Notes: generated from the sequence alone by a model not told the origin. A stretch of DNA of 64,000 nucleotides from an uncultured Alteromonadaceae bacterium (GCA_913056495.1 CAJXMO010000019.1:1-64000); one strand, 5' to 3'. Counted from the stretch's first letter, positions 37,031 to 45,401 are shown. Translations and numbers: made by a program.

Positions 37031-39157
37031 ATGCAAGTAAGTCGTCGAGATATGTTTAAATTGGCCGGTGCCGGCCTTGGTGTGGGGATGGCGTTAAATT
37101 CCAAACTTGCGCTTTCAGCCAGTGCAATGCCGGGGCGTGATGCCAATTATAAAATGAAAAAACTTTATCATGGTGTTGCTTATTATCCGGAGCTTTGGCC
37201 GCTGGATAATATTGACGATGATATTGCTGAAATGAAAAAAATAGGAATTAATGTCGCTCGAATGGCTGAGTTTGCATGGTCAACCATGGAAACCGAAGAA
37301 GGCAAAATTGATCTAAGCCTATTTAAAATGGTGATGGATAAAATGCATAAAGCGGGTATTCATGTGGTGTTATGTACGCCAACGGCAACACCGCCAATCT
37401 GGTTAACACATGGTCATCCTGAGCGGCTGCACAAAAATGAAGACGGCGAAATTTTAAGTCATGGTGCACGTCAACACGCCAGTTATGAACATCCTGCGGT
37501 TAAAAAGGCCTGCTTTAACATTATACGTGCGATGACTAAAGAGCTAGGCGAACACCCTGCATTGATTGGTTGGCAGTTGGATAACGAAATGAAAGCTCAC
37601 GTAGCGGAAGATTTCAGTGATGCGGCCATTGTTAACTGGCATAAGTGGTTAAAAGCAAAATTTGGAACCATTGATAAGTTAAATGAAGCCTGGGGAACTC
37701 ATATCTGGAGTCAATACTATCATTCATTTGAGCAAGTACCGGCTCCGGTTAAAACGCCTTTTTTACATAATGCATCATTAATTACCGCTTACAAAATGTT
37801 CTGCCGCGAAAGCGTCGCTGATTTTATGAAAGCACAAAGCGATATTATCCGTGAACATTCAGAGCATCCAATTACCCATAACGACAACCCGGCATTTAAT
37901 ATCCATCATGAACGCTCCATGCGCGCGTTGGATTTTGCCTCTTACGATGCATACCCGACTGATAAACAGTGGAGCGCTTTAGTCTTTCGTTCTGATATGT
38001 ATCGCGCGGCTATACCGGGACGTCCGTTTTGGTTAATGGAAACCAGTGTTTCGCATAATGGCTGGCTGGGCAATCACCAACCACCGCATCCGGTTGACTT
38101 TTTGCAAGCAGAAGCCTCTTTGATCTATGCCTTGGGCGGCGAAGCTTTCTGCTACTGGTTATGGCGTCAGCAAAGAACCGGCGCGGAACTGCCACACAGC
38201 GCGGTGAAAAGTGCCTGGAATGAACCCAGCATCGGCTATAAAGAGGTGATTAAAGTAGGTAAATCTCGCACTCAATTGGAACCTTTTTTAGTGAATAGCG
38301 AATTAGAAGTGCCTGAAATTGCCGTCACCTACTCTGACCATGCCAGAGCCATGTTTGAAACGGAAAATCTGGATAAGCGTGAAGGCTTCCCAAGCCGTTA
38401 TCGTGGCATTATTGAGATGTGGCAAGCCAATGTCATGAATCTGGGGTATCACAGAGAAGTGCGTTTTGAAGGGGCCGAGTTAGGCGGTTTAAAACTGCTT
38501 ATCACGCCAGCAATGCAATATCTGAGTGAAGAATTTGCTAATCGAGTCATGAAATTTGTCAATGACGGCGGCACCTGGATTGCTGGCCCGGTAACCGGGA
38601 CGCGTGGAAAAGAGCATACAGTACCAACCGAAGCGGGTTTAGGTTTATTAGATAAAATGGCCGGAGTAGAAACCAAGTTTGTCGTGCCGTTAACCAGAAC
38701 AGGCTCTACCGGATCTGCTCTGGGTTTAACGTCTGAGCTGAGCGGCTGGTGTGCCGCGATGAAAGCTAAACCGGGTACTCAGGTAATCGGGACAATTAAT
38801 GATGGCGTTGCGGCTGATAATGCATTTATTACAGAACGTAAAATTGGCCAAGGTAAAATTGTTGTATTAGGTGCACATCCACATGGTGAGCAGGGCCAGG
38901 CAATGATTGATAAAGTGATTAATCATTATGCGCAAGACGCCGGTGTTAAGCAGAAATATCAGGTTTCTCCAGGTACGATAGTCGCACCAAGGATTGATAA
39001 TGACGGCAAAGCATTATGGGTTGTTTTAAACATGGACGGGCAGGGTGGTGAGCTTAAATTACCGGCTGGTTCTAAAGATGCGCAAACCGGACAAAATTTA
39101 CCTTCAACTCTGAAAATTGAGCGTTATCAGTGGCGCTTGGTTTATCCGAACGTTTAA
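37031..39157 (+). CDS. GH42 beta-galactosidase with Tat signal
   Basis: A 708-residue GH42 enzyme. The N-terminus VSRRDMFKLAGAGLGVGMA is a twin-arginine signal, so it is exported folded. GVAYYPELWP opens the barrel; GWQLDNEM carries the acid/base Glu and FWLMETSVSHNGW the nucleophile Glu. Trimerisation-like and C-terminal domains follow to the end. It probably removes beta-galactosyl residues in the periplasm. It is in an operon with GH43 (upstream) and rhaM (13 bp downstream). Confidence 0.92.
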   Translation: MQVSRRDMFKLAGAGLGVGMALNSKLALSASAMPGRDANYKMKKLYHGVAYYPELWPLDNIDDDIAEMKKIGINVARMAEFAWSTMETEEGKIDLSLFKMVMDKMHKAGIHVVLCTPTATPPIWLTHGHPERLHKNEDGEILSHGARQHASYEHPAVKKACFNIIRAMTKELGEHPALIGWQLDNEMKAHVAEDFSDAAIVNWHKWLKAKFGTIDKLNEAWGTHIWSQYYHSFEQVPAPVKTPFLHNASLITAYKMFCRESVADFMKAQSDIIREHSEHPITHNDNPAFNIHHERSMRALDFASYDAYPTDKQWSALVFRSDMYRAAIPGRPFWLMETSVSHNGWLGNHQPPHPVDFLQAEASLIYALGGEAFCYWLWRQQRTGAELPHSAVKSAWNEPSIGYKEVIKVGKSRTQLEPFLVNSELEVPEIAVTYSDHARAMFETENLDKREGFPSRYRGIIEMWQANVMNLGYHREVRFEGAELGGLKLLITPAMQYLSEEFANRVMKFVNDGGTWIAGPVTGTRGKEHTVPTEAGLGLLDKMAGVETKFVVPLTRTGSTGSALGLTSELSGWCAAMKAKPGTQVIGTINDGVAADNAFITERKIGQGKIVVLGAHPHGEQGQAMIDKVINHYAQDAGVKQKYQVSPGTIVAPRIDNDGKALWVVLNMDGQGGELKLPAGSKDAQTGQNLPSTLKIERYQWRLVYPNV

Positions 39158-39170
39158 TTGAGTTGAGGTA

Positions 39171-39488
39171 ATGATGGAAAAAATCGCATTTGTAATGCAG
39201 CTCAATCAAGGCTGTGAAGCTGAGTATGAGAAGCGCCATGATGAGATCTGGCCTGAACTGGTCAGTGAACTTAAAAAAGCTGGAATTGAAGATTACTCAA
39301 TCTTTTTACACCCGGACACTTTACAGTTATTTGCGGTATTAAAACGCAAACCTGACCATACCATGGACGATTTACCTGCAACTCAGGTAATGCAAAAGTG
39401 GTGGGCTTATATGGGGGATATCATGCAAGCCAATCCGGACAATAGTCCAGTGGTGACACCGCTCAATCAAGTATTTCATTTAGACTAG
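39171..39488 (+). CDS. rhaM: L-rhamnose mutarotase family protein
   Basis: A 105-residue RhaM-fold protein: [20 protein letters not shown] with [20 protein letters not shown], and the C-terminal [11 protein letters not shown], are diagnostic. It interconverts alpha and beta anomers of L-rhamnose, or of L-fucose in some homologues. Being behind GH42 and GH43 it suggests that rhamnose-containing galactan, such as pectic rhamnogalacturonan I, is degraded. A GAGTTGAGG ribosome site precedes the ATG, and a terminator follows. Confidence 0.9.
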   Translation: MMEKIAFVMQLNQGCEAEYEKRHDEIWPELVSELKKAGIEDYSIFLHPDTLQLFAVLKRKPDHTMDDLPATQVMQKWWAYMGDIMQANPDNSPVVTPLNQVFHLD

Positions 39489-39509
39489 CTCTAAAATTTA
39501 CTAACACTG

Positions 39510-39535
39510 AAAAGGCTGTTCATTCAGCCTTTTTT
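39510..39535 (+). terminator. Rho-independent terminator after rhaM
   Basis: Stem AAAAGGCTG / CAGCCTTTT followed by T residues, ending the GH43-GH42-rhaM operon. Confidence 0.9.
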
Positions 39536-39672
39536 ATCCTCTCAAATTGAATGCTTTGCTCGCTCTCAAACCGTTTAATGCTTTTTATTTATCTAAGTGC
39601 AACAGGCTTGTATTTCTTGCTGCTAACCGCTAATTTGAGGTTTCAGATAATCGATAAGTTTAAGGAAAGACG

Positions 39673-40041
39673 ATGTTGAACAATCATAAGCTCAATTATG
39701 TTGAGTTACCTGCCTCAGATTTAATTGCAACCAAAGCCTTTTTTAATCAGGTATTCGGTTGGACATTTACGGATTACGGGCCTGAATACACTGCATTTTC
39801 AGATCAGGGGTTAGATGGCGGATTTTATCAGGCTAACAAATGTAGTTTAAGCGAACAGGGCAGTGCGCTGCTGGTTTTTTACGCCGATGATATTCAGGCC
39901 ACTTTGGCTAAAGTAAATGCGTGTGGCGGTGAGATCATCAAACCTATATTTGATTTTCCCGGCGGTTGTCGCTTTCATTTTATTGAACCTAGTGGCAATG
40001 AATTTGCAGTTTGGTCAGAAACAAAGGGCTCACAAGCATAA
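39673..40041 (+). CDS. VOC (glyoxalase/bleomycin-resistance fold) protein
   Basis: A 122-residue single-domain VOC protein: YVELPASDLIATKAFFNQVF and GWTFTDYGPEYTAFSDQGLD at the start, HFIEPSGNEFAVWSE at the end, with the paired metal-ligand pattern of the YaeR/PhnB-like group. The substrate is unknown. It lies 26 bp ahead of the broken SDR gene and was probably co-transcribed with it. Confidence 0.85.
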   Translation: MLNNHKLNYVELPASDLIATKAFFNQVFGWTFTDYGPEYTAFSDQGLDGGFYQANKCSLSEQGSALLVFYADDIQATLAKVNACGGEIIKPIFDFPGGCRFHFIEPSGNEFAVWSETKGSQA

Positions 40042-40067
40042 GCCGATAGCCATTAAGGAAAGATATC

Positions 40068-40559
40068 ATGAAAACTGTATTTATTACCGGTGTAACGGCT
40101 GGATTTGGCGAAGCGGCCGCGAGGCGGTTTTTAAAAGAAGGCTGGCGTGTGATTGGTTCAGGGCGTCGCCAGGATAGACTGGATGCACTGTCTGCCGAGC
40201 TTGGAGATAATTTTTTTGCGCTGTGTTTTGATGTCAGAGACAAAGCTCAGGTTTTTGAGACTATCCGTAATTTACCTGAGCACTGGCAGACTATTGATAC
40301 GCTGGTCAATAACGCCGGACTTGCACTGGGTTTAGGCGCTTTTAATGATGCTGATCTAACGGATTGGGAAACCATGATAGATACCAATATCAAAGGGCTT
40401 TTATATGTGAGTAAAGCGATAGTTAGCCAATTTATAAAGCAAGGCCATGGCCATTTTATTAATTTGGGCTCAACGGCTGGTACTTACCCATATCCGGGGG
40501 CAAATGTTTATGGCTCAAGTAAAGCTTTTGTCAATATTGTTGATGCAACCATAACCTGA
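40068..40559 (+). pseudogene. short-chain dehydrogenase (YdfG-like), truncated by a transposon end
   Basis: The first about 155 residues of an SDR: TGVTAGFGEAAARRFL (cofactor loop), TLVNNAGLALGLGAF, INLGSTAGTYPYPGANVYGS and SKAF (catalytic Ser, Tyr, Lys). A YdfG-type enzyme should run to about 250 residues, but the frame leaves the family right after SKAFV and stops eight codons later. The break coincides with TGTTGATGCAACC at 40538, a Tn7-like end. The missing C-terminal third was not found in the following 1.4 kb. Confidence 0.88.
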
Positions 40560-40655
40560 CAAATTCTAAATAAATATATCTAATAGTTTCAATGTGATAA
40601 AAAATTACAAGCATAATCTGACAAACGAAATTACAACCATAAGCTGACAAATTCC
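40538..40655 (+). mobile_element. Tn7-like (type I-F3 CAST-type) transposon end with three TnsB-like sites
   Basis: The junction begins TGTTGATGCAACCATAACCT. Three repeats with core (A/G)CAA(C/G)CATAANCTGACAAA lie at 40545-40563, 40607-40625 and 40633-40651, that is with steps of 62 and 26 bp. The terminal TGT and this one-gap-two arrangement closely match the left end of Vibrio Tn6677 as I remember it (TGTTGATGCAACCATAAAG, with sites about 54 and 26 bp apart). The 5 bp just outside are AATAT. No tns, tniQ or cas gene is present in the window, so this is a relic or a deletion derivative. Confidence 0.75.
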
Positions 40656-40870
40656 ATGTAATAAAAATTCATTTGTAATTAAAGTACACAGAACTTTAAT
40701 AAAGTGCTCCCTTTTGATGGAGTCAACCAGGTGTAAGAGCAAAAAATGAGTGAGTTACATAGCTTCATTTTGAATGTTCGGAGTTGTTATGTGGTGATTT
40801 GATATTTTTGAAAATATATTCAATTGTTTGTGCTCTAATCGATGGACTCAGTTTTAACTTAATAGAGTAT

Positions 40871-41149
40871 CTAGCAATTAATATGAATGAACAAAAGAAG
40901 CTGAGAAGAAATCTGGTTTAAGTACTTTGGTAGCTGGTCAGTTGTAAATTTTTCTATATAACCATTTTCTAAGTCCAGAATGAAGCTCTGTGTGACGCCC
41001 ATTTTTTCAGCTGCTATGGGTTTTAACCAATCATTTGACTGGATGGTATCACGAATGATAATCATTAAACCTGAACAGGTTTGTAAGGATAGGGCTTGCT
41101 CGGAGTCTTGTGTTGCCATGTCAAAAATATTTTTTATGTTAAGACTCAC
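40871..41149 (-). CDS. Xre/HTH_37-type regulator of the CAST-like relic
   Basis: A 92-residue protein (GTG at 41149; an internal ATG at 41119 would give 82). The helix-turn-helix reads DWLKPIAAEKMGVTQSFILD, then LENGYIEKFTTDQLPKYLNQ, the pattern of HigA/HTH_37 small regulators. It lies inside the transposon end and points toward it, between the TnsB-like sites and a small CRISPR. Small Xre regulators are known to accompany I-F3 CRISPR-associated transposons and to control guide RNA expression, so I infer that role. A dyad CAAAGA-N7-TCTTTG (41184-41202) upstream of its start may be its operator. Confidence 0.7.
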   Translation of the reverse strand: MSLNIKNIFDMATQDSEQALSLQTCSGLMIIIRDTIQSNDWLKPIAAEKMGVTQSFILDLENGYIEKFTTDQLPKYLNQISSQLLLFIHINC

Positions 41150-41183
41150 AACTAAATTCCAAGTTAAATTAATATGCTAATAC

Positions 41184-41202
41184 ACAAAGATCATTGGTCT
41201 TT
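41184..41202. promoter_or_regulatory. Dyad, possible Xre operator
   Basis: CAAAGATCATTGGTCTTTG, perfect 6-bp arms with a 7-bp spacer, between the CRISPR-like repeats and the xre start. Confidence 0.5.
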
Positions 41203-41208
41203 GGAGAG

Positions 41209-41295
41209 TATGTTAACTGCCTATGCGGCAGGAATGTAACCTGTATGGAACCTGGATTTTGTGAAACATTATTAGCTACCTGTGCGGCAGAAAGT
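41209..41295 (-). CRISPR. Two-repeat type I-F-like mini array, degenerate, no cas genes
   Basis: Read on the minus strand: repeat A (41295-41268) ACTTTCTGCCGCACAGGTAG + CTAATAAT, and repeat B (41236-41209) CATTCCTGCCGCATAGGCAG + TTAACATA. Both hold the I-F hairpin CTGCC-N5-GG(C/T)AG, and repeat A keeps the handle-like GGTAGCTAATAAT close to the I-F3 repeat. The hairpins are 59 bp apart (I-F normally 60), leaving a 31-nt spacer. The 5' parts of the two repeats differ, as in the divergent guide repeats of I-F3 elements. A TATAAT at 41349-41344 could start a transcript through both. Confidence 0.6.
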
Positions 41296-41489
41296 CTGTC
41301 TTGGCTGCTTAGAACCGAGTATTTTTTAAACTACATGTTGTGGATTATAGTCCTCATTTGTGTGTCTGGCGATTATTTTAATTCACACACAGCATTATAA
41401 TCCCTTTTATTTACGGGTATTTTATTGCGTATATAACTGATTTGCTTTTCTGTCTCTTTAAATTAATTTATCACTGCAAATAAGGTGTT

Positions 41490-41693
41490 CTATCTAGCGT
41501 ATTTGTGAATCCATTCCTGTACCTGAGGGGGATTAGGCTCGATTCTGTATAATTTAGATAACGGGATGAGCAACTGGTGGATTAATCCAAGTTTTTCCAT
41601 GTAGAGTACCTGAGCCGCCAATAATTCATACTGATTCGGCCAGCGCTGGCTGGCGGTTTTTAGAGCCTCAATAGCTGGCCCAGTTAGCTTCAC
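41490..41693 (-). pseudogene. TPR-like C-terminal fragment
   Basis: A 67-residue frame (GTG start, in-frame stop just upstream) with helical-repeat character: AIEALKTASQRWPNQYELLA, then LLIPLSKLYRIEPNPPQVQE. It resembles the tail of a tetratricopeptide-repeat protein. There is no good ribosome site and no gene context, so it is more likely a fragment left by rearrangement than a functional small gene. Confidence 0.4.
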
Positions 41694-41731
41694 TTCACAT
41701 TATCCAGTGTAACCGATACCCGTAAGCATAT

Positions 41732-41856
41732 CTAGTATTTGCTCCGGGTGACTGCTGCCTCCAAAACTGAATAGTTTTTTCCTGTAACCAAAGCAACTGC
41801 TTTTTGCTTAAGTTCGGTTGCAAAAATTTTGTTTTTCTTTTTGTTATTTAGACTCT
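41732..41856 (-). pseudogene. IS3-family OrfA fragment
   Basis: Minus-strand frame NKKKNKIFATELKQKAVALV then TGKNYSVLEAA, ending at a stop at 41732. This is the typical N-terminal helix-turn-helix start of IS3-family OrfA (usually about 100 residues). It lacks a start codon in frame and breaks off after about 35 residues. A trace of an insertion sequence in the same scar as the transposon end. Confidence 0.6.
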
Positions 41857-41872
41857 GTTGATATCGATAACA
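41857..41872. promoter_or_regulatory. Second-family LacI operator upstream of the AGE epimerase
   Basis: Within it TGATATCGATAACA-like sequence (TTGATATCGATAACA spans 41858-41872): a dyad around ATCGAT with one mismatched pair, 78 bp before the epimerase start. Confidence 0.65.
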
Positions 41873-41949
41873 TTTGAGTGTAGTATACTGCTCTTAAAGT
41901 AACAACACACTCTATTAAGAGTTAAACCAATCTACCGAGATAGAGCAAT

Positions 41950-43125
41950 ATGGCAAATAGCTTTACATTGTTAGCGCAAGGTTTTAATCAATGGTTAATT
42001 AAACGCGCAATTCCTTTATCTGCAAATAACGGAATTTGCAGGCTCAATCATGCGAGTTTTGAGCAGTTTTTAAACACCGGCCAGGTTGACTCTGCCACCC
42101 CGATTAGAGTGAGGGTTCAGGCGAGGCAAATTTATGTTTTTGCTTGTGCTGCAGCGAATCAATGGTTCGAAGAAGGCCAGGAAATTGCAGTTAATATGAT
42201 GACTTTTACTGAGCAGAAAGCACATCATCCGGAGTGGCCTTCTGGCTTTTCACATATTTTTGATTCGAATTTTAATGTTATCGATAACCAGTTTGATTTG
42301 TATAATCATGCGTTTTTCTTCTTAGCTTACGCCGGTTTATATCAACTGAATAAAGATCCGGGATATTCGACAAAAGCGGAAAACCTGTACCAGTTGTTAG
42401 AAACACACTTTAAATCAGAATTTGGTGGCTGGTTAGAAGGTGACTATCAGGCAAAATGCCGTCGCCAAAATCCGCACATGCATTTATTTGAATCTTTTAT
42501 GCTGTGGTATCAGGTATCTGACAATTCCATCTGGCTGGAACGAGCCAAAGCCATATTTGAATTATTTACAGCGCATTTTTACGATGAAAAAAACGGAGTA
42601 TTGCTCGAGTTTTTTGAAGATAACTGGGCGCCACATCATAGTAAACGCGGAGCCGTGATTGAACCGGGTCATATGCTGGAGTGGGTTTGGTTGCTCGATT
42701 GGTATAGCGAATTATCTGGTGAAAATGTTGACCGCTATCTGGAGCCGTTATTCAGCAATGCGCTGACTCTGGGTATGTCATCATCCGGTTTATTATATAA
42801 AGAAATCAGCTTATATGGTGAAATGGTAGACGCTAAAAAACGGTGTTGGGCAATGACAGAGTTAGTGAAAGCGTGTTTGGTAATGGTTAAACGCGGTAAT
42901 CAGGCTTATCTAGAAATGGCGGAAAAAGGGCTGGGCGATTTAATGTTTTTTTATACCAGCGCAAAAGTTGACGGTTTATATGTAGATGAAATTGATGAAT
43001 ATGATCAAATATCTATCGACAAAGCACCAGCAAGTTCGCTTTATCATTTTGTCACCCTAGCTGAAGTGTTAGATGAATATTTACGCACTTCAAATAATTT
43101 TGAGTTAAGAGGAAATTTTAAATGA
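41950..43125 (+). CDS. AGE family (N-acylglucosamine 2-epimerase/mannose isomerase) protein
   Basis: A 391-residue (alpha/alpha)6 barrel of the AGE superfamily. Visible signatures are RVRVQARQIYVFACAA, FDLYNHAFFFLAYAGLY, NPHMHLFESFMLWY (catalytic His region), VIEPGHMLEWVWLLDWY (second His and Glu) and KKRCWAMTELVKA (Arg, Trp). The group includes D-mannose isomerase (ManI/YihS) and epimerases; which one this is cannot be decided from the sequence. It overlaps the second DhuI-like gene by 4 bp (ATGA), so the two are coupled and probably act in the same sugar pathway. Confidence 0.82.
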   Translation: MANSFTLLAQGFNQWLIKRAIPLSANNGICRLNHASFEQFLNTGQVDSATPIRVRVQARQIYVFACAAANQWFEEGQEIAVNMMTFTEQKAHHPEWPSGFSHIFDSNFNVIDNQFDLYNHAFFFLAYAGLYQLNKDPGYSTKAENLYQLLETHFKSEFGGWLEGDYQAKCRRQNPHMHLFESFMLWYQVSDNSIWLERAKAIFELFTAHFYDEKNGVLLEFFEDNWAPHHSKRGAVIEPGHMLEWVWLLDWYSELSGENVDRYLEPLFSNALTLGMSSSGLLYKEISLYGEMVDAKKRCWAMTELVKACLVMVKRGNQAYLEMAEKGLGDLMFFYTSAKVDGLYVDEIDEYDQISIDKAPASSLYHFVTLAEVLDEYLRTSNNFELRGNFK

Positions 43126-43754
43126 AAATTGCATTAATGAATGAATTTAGTCAGGCAGGCAAAAACGCCATTGTAGCTCAGCAACTCAATGAGGTGGCTA
43201 CAGAGCAAGGCCATGTTGTATTTAACGTGGGTATGAAAGACGATAATGACCACAGATTAACTTATATTCATTTGGGTATTATCTCGGGCTTATTGTTAAA
43301 TTCAGGCGCAGTGGATTTTGTGGTAACAGGCTGTGGTACAGGACAAGGTGCTTTAATGTCGTTAAATGCGCATCCGGGAGTTACCTGTGGTTATTGCATT
43401 GACCCGTCTGACGCATTTTTGTTTGCGCAAATAAATAATGGTAATGCGTTGGCTTTACCATTTGCGAAAGGTTTTGGCTGGGGTGCAGAGCTAAACATCA
43501 GATATATCTTTGAAAAAGCCTTTACCGGTGTTAAAGGTCAGGGATATCCGCCGGAGCGTAAAGCATCACAGGTTGAAAATGCCGGAATTTTATTAAAAGT
43601 TAAAAGTGCGATCGCTAAAGATTATATTGACGCTTTAAATGCGATTGATGCTGATTTAATCAAACAAGCGATCGGCGGTTCTGAGTTCCAAAAATGCTTC
43701 TTTGAACAGGCTAAAGACGAATCCATCATTAACTTTGTCAAATCTAAACTTTAA
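43122..43754 (+). CDS. RpiB/LacAB-family sugar isomerase, DhuI-like (copy 2)
   Basis: A 210-residue paralogue of the protein at 34971. By eye about four residues in five are identical, including the VVTGCGTGQGALMSLN active-site loop. Differences concentrate in residues 16-45 and in the last 40. The ATG overlaps the AGE epimerase stop, and AGAGG lies upstream. Expected role: isomerisation of the unsaturated-uronate product 4-deoxy-5-ketouronate, or a related sugar. Having one copy in each polysaccharide locus suggests separate regulation. Confidence 0.75.
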   Translation: MKIALMNEFSQAGKNAIVAQQLNEVATEQGHVVFNVGMKDDNDHRLTYIHLGIISGLLLNSGAVDFVVTGCGTGQGALMSLNAHPGVTCGYCIDPSDAFLFAQINNGNALALPFAKGFGWGAELNIRYIFEKAFTGVKGQGYPPERKASQVENAGILLKVKSAIAKDYIDALNAIDADLIKQAIGGSEFQKCFFEQAKDESIINFVKSKL

Positions 43755-43915
43755 TTTTTTATTTACGGTCTCATCAAACCGGGCAAACCCAGGTAGATTT
43801 GTTCGGTTTTTTTCCTGCTTATATTTACTTGCCAGCTATTCTTAATTGTTAAGGAATGCTCCGTTAACAATTTTGATACTTGTTTTATTAATCTAAACAG
43901 CTAATATTGTATAAC

Positions 43916-43929
43916 TATTATCGATAACA
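43916..43929. promoter_or_regulatory. Second-family LacI operator upstream of lacI-type gene 2
   Basis: TATTATCGATAACA, with a 10-bp perfect core TTATCGATAA, 130 bp before the regulator start; suggests autoregulation. The rest of the 304-bp gap (43755-44058) holds only a weak hairpin near 43780. Confidence 0.7.
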
Positions 43930-44058
43930 TTTTTGTTTAATTTTGCAGGTGTATAGACTTATTTGTGGTTAAATACTTGATATAAATGTATCCATTTGTG
44001 TTATCTCATCTTATTTATGGATTTTTATTCTCTCTATTCAGGATTTTAAGGTTTAATT

Positions 44059-45084
44059 TTGAAACAAAATAATTCTAAACAAGGTGCAACTATTCACGAT
44101 GTTGCTGAGTATGCTGGCGTGTCGGCAATGACGGTTTCCAGAGTCGTTAATAAATCGGCTTCTGTTAGTGAAAAAATGCGCAAAAAAATAGAAAATGCGA
44201 TTGAAGAACTTAATTATGTTCCGAATTTAGCTGCCCGCGCTGCGCGGACAGGTGTGAATAAAATCGGCATTATTTTTAGTAACCCAAAGTCGCATAATTT
44301 AGGCGATTTTTTAATGGGGGCTTTTACCGCAGGTTCAAAGTTGGGCTGTGAGTTATTAATTGAACCTTTACCTGCCCATCCTGAACCTTTAGATGCGCTT
44401 AAAACTCTGATAAACAAAGGGGTTAGTGGCGTTATTTTACCTCCGCCAATTTGTGATTCATTAGAAGCACATCAACTTGCCAGAAAACATTCGGTTACTG
44501 CTTTAAGTTTTGCTTCGGGTAATCCTAAATTGCATTCTCCAGCTGTATTAATTGATGACTTTTCCGGTGCGTCTGCAATGACGCACTATTTAATTGGTCT
44601 TGGCCATAAAAAAATAGCTTTTGTGAAAGGCGATCCATCGCATTCTCCTGCGATTAGCCGTTTTGAAGGATTTATGGTTGCGATGGCTGAAGCTGGGCTT
44701 GATGTAGATGATGACTGTATTTATCAGGGCGATTTTACTTATAAAAGTGGTTTGGAGGTTGCGCAAAAACTGTTTGCAAAAGATAAGTTTCAGCGGCCTA
44801 CAGCCATTTTTGCTACTAATGATGAGATGGCCGCAGCCATTATCGCTGTTGCCCATGGGATGGATGTGAAAGTGCCGGAAGAAATTAGTGTTGCAGGGTT
44901 TGACGATACCGCGATTGCCAGTACCGTTTGGCCACAACTGACCACTGTGCATCAGCCATTGCGACAAATGGCGGAGAAAGCGGTAGAAATACTGGATGCA
45001 AGCTTGCGGAAAAACGCTCAGGAACAAAAACATTTTGTTGCACCATTTAAACTGGTTGAACGCGAGTCGACCGGACATTGTTAA
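44059..45084 (+). CDS. LacI/GalR family transcriptional regulator 2
   Basis: A 341-residue LacI-type repressor. The HTH is TIHDVAEYAGVSAMTVSRVV. The hinge reads YVPNLAARAARTGVNK, with Ala where the minor-groove Leu of LacI/PurR normally is. The ligand domain has FATNDEMAAAIIAVAHGMDV and AGFDDTAIASTVWPQLTTV. It is the probable reader of the TGTTATCGATAACA-like sites around the AGE, TonB-receptor, lyase and TRAP genes. The start codon is TTG at 44059. The effector is unknown. Confidence 0.87.
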   Translation: MKQNNSKQGATIHDVAEYAGVSAMTVSRVVNKSASVSEKMRKKIENAIEELNYVPNLAARAARTGVNKIGIIFSNPKSHNLGDFLMGAFTAGSKLGCELLIEPLPAHPEPLDALKTLINKGVSGVILPPPICDSLEAHQLARKHSVTALSFASGNPKLHSPAVLIDDFSGASAMTHYLIGLGHKKIAFVKGDPSHSPAISRFEGFMVAMAEAGLDVDDDCIYQGDFTYKSGLEVAQKLFAKDKFQRPTAIFATNDEMAAAIIAVAHGMDVKVPEEISVAGFDDTAIASTVWPQLTTVHQPLRQMAEKAVEILDASLRKNAQEQKHFVAPFKLVERESTGHC

Positions 45085-45127
45085 ACTAGCTGATACTTAC
45101 GGTTTTTAGTCTTCATTCTTCCTTATT

Positions 45128-45156
45128 ACCCAATTAACGCTGCTTGTTAATTGGGT
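45128..45156 (+). terminator. Hairpin after lacI-type gene 2
   Basis: ACCCAATTAAC / GTTAATTGGGT, perfect 11-bp arms with a 7-nt loop, about 45 bp after the stop. Confidence 0.65.
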
Positions 45157-45217
45157 GTCTGCTTTAATTCTTTGTTTATCTCTGCCAAATTCGGATTTTC
45201 TCAGCAATATCTTTGTA

Positions 45218-45231
45218 AGGTATCGTTACCA
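45218..45231. promoter_or_regulatory. Second-family operator, distal, upstream of TonB receptor 4
   Basis: AGGTATCGTTACCA: a near-perfect dyad GGTA-TCGT-TACC, 258 bp before the receptor start. Confidence 0.55.
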
Positions 45232-45401
45232 ACTTGTCTATTTTGAAGTTTATTTTTAATTGATTTTTGTGATTTTTCCTCGTCACCATTTCCCTAACTA
45301 GGATGGTGATTAACTATGTAGTTGACTTTTAAGTGAAAATTAAAACCCCTTTGTATTTTTTATGTAAATAATAATTTAAAAAAGTTGTTGATTAATCGCT
45401 A

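Noticed and set aside
40746..40802. 18-codon frame starting MSELHSF inside the transposon end
   Set aside because: Too short and without similarity that I can support.
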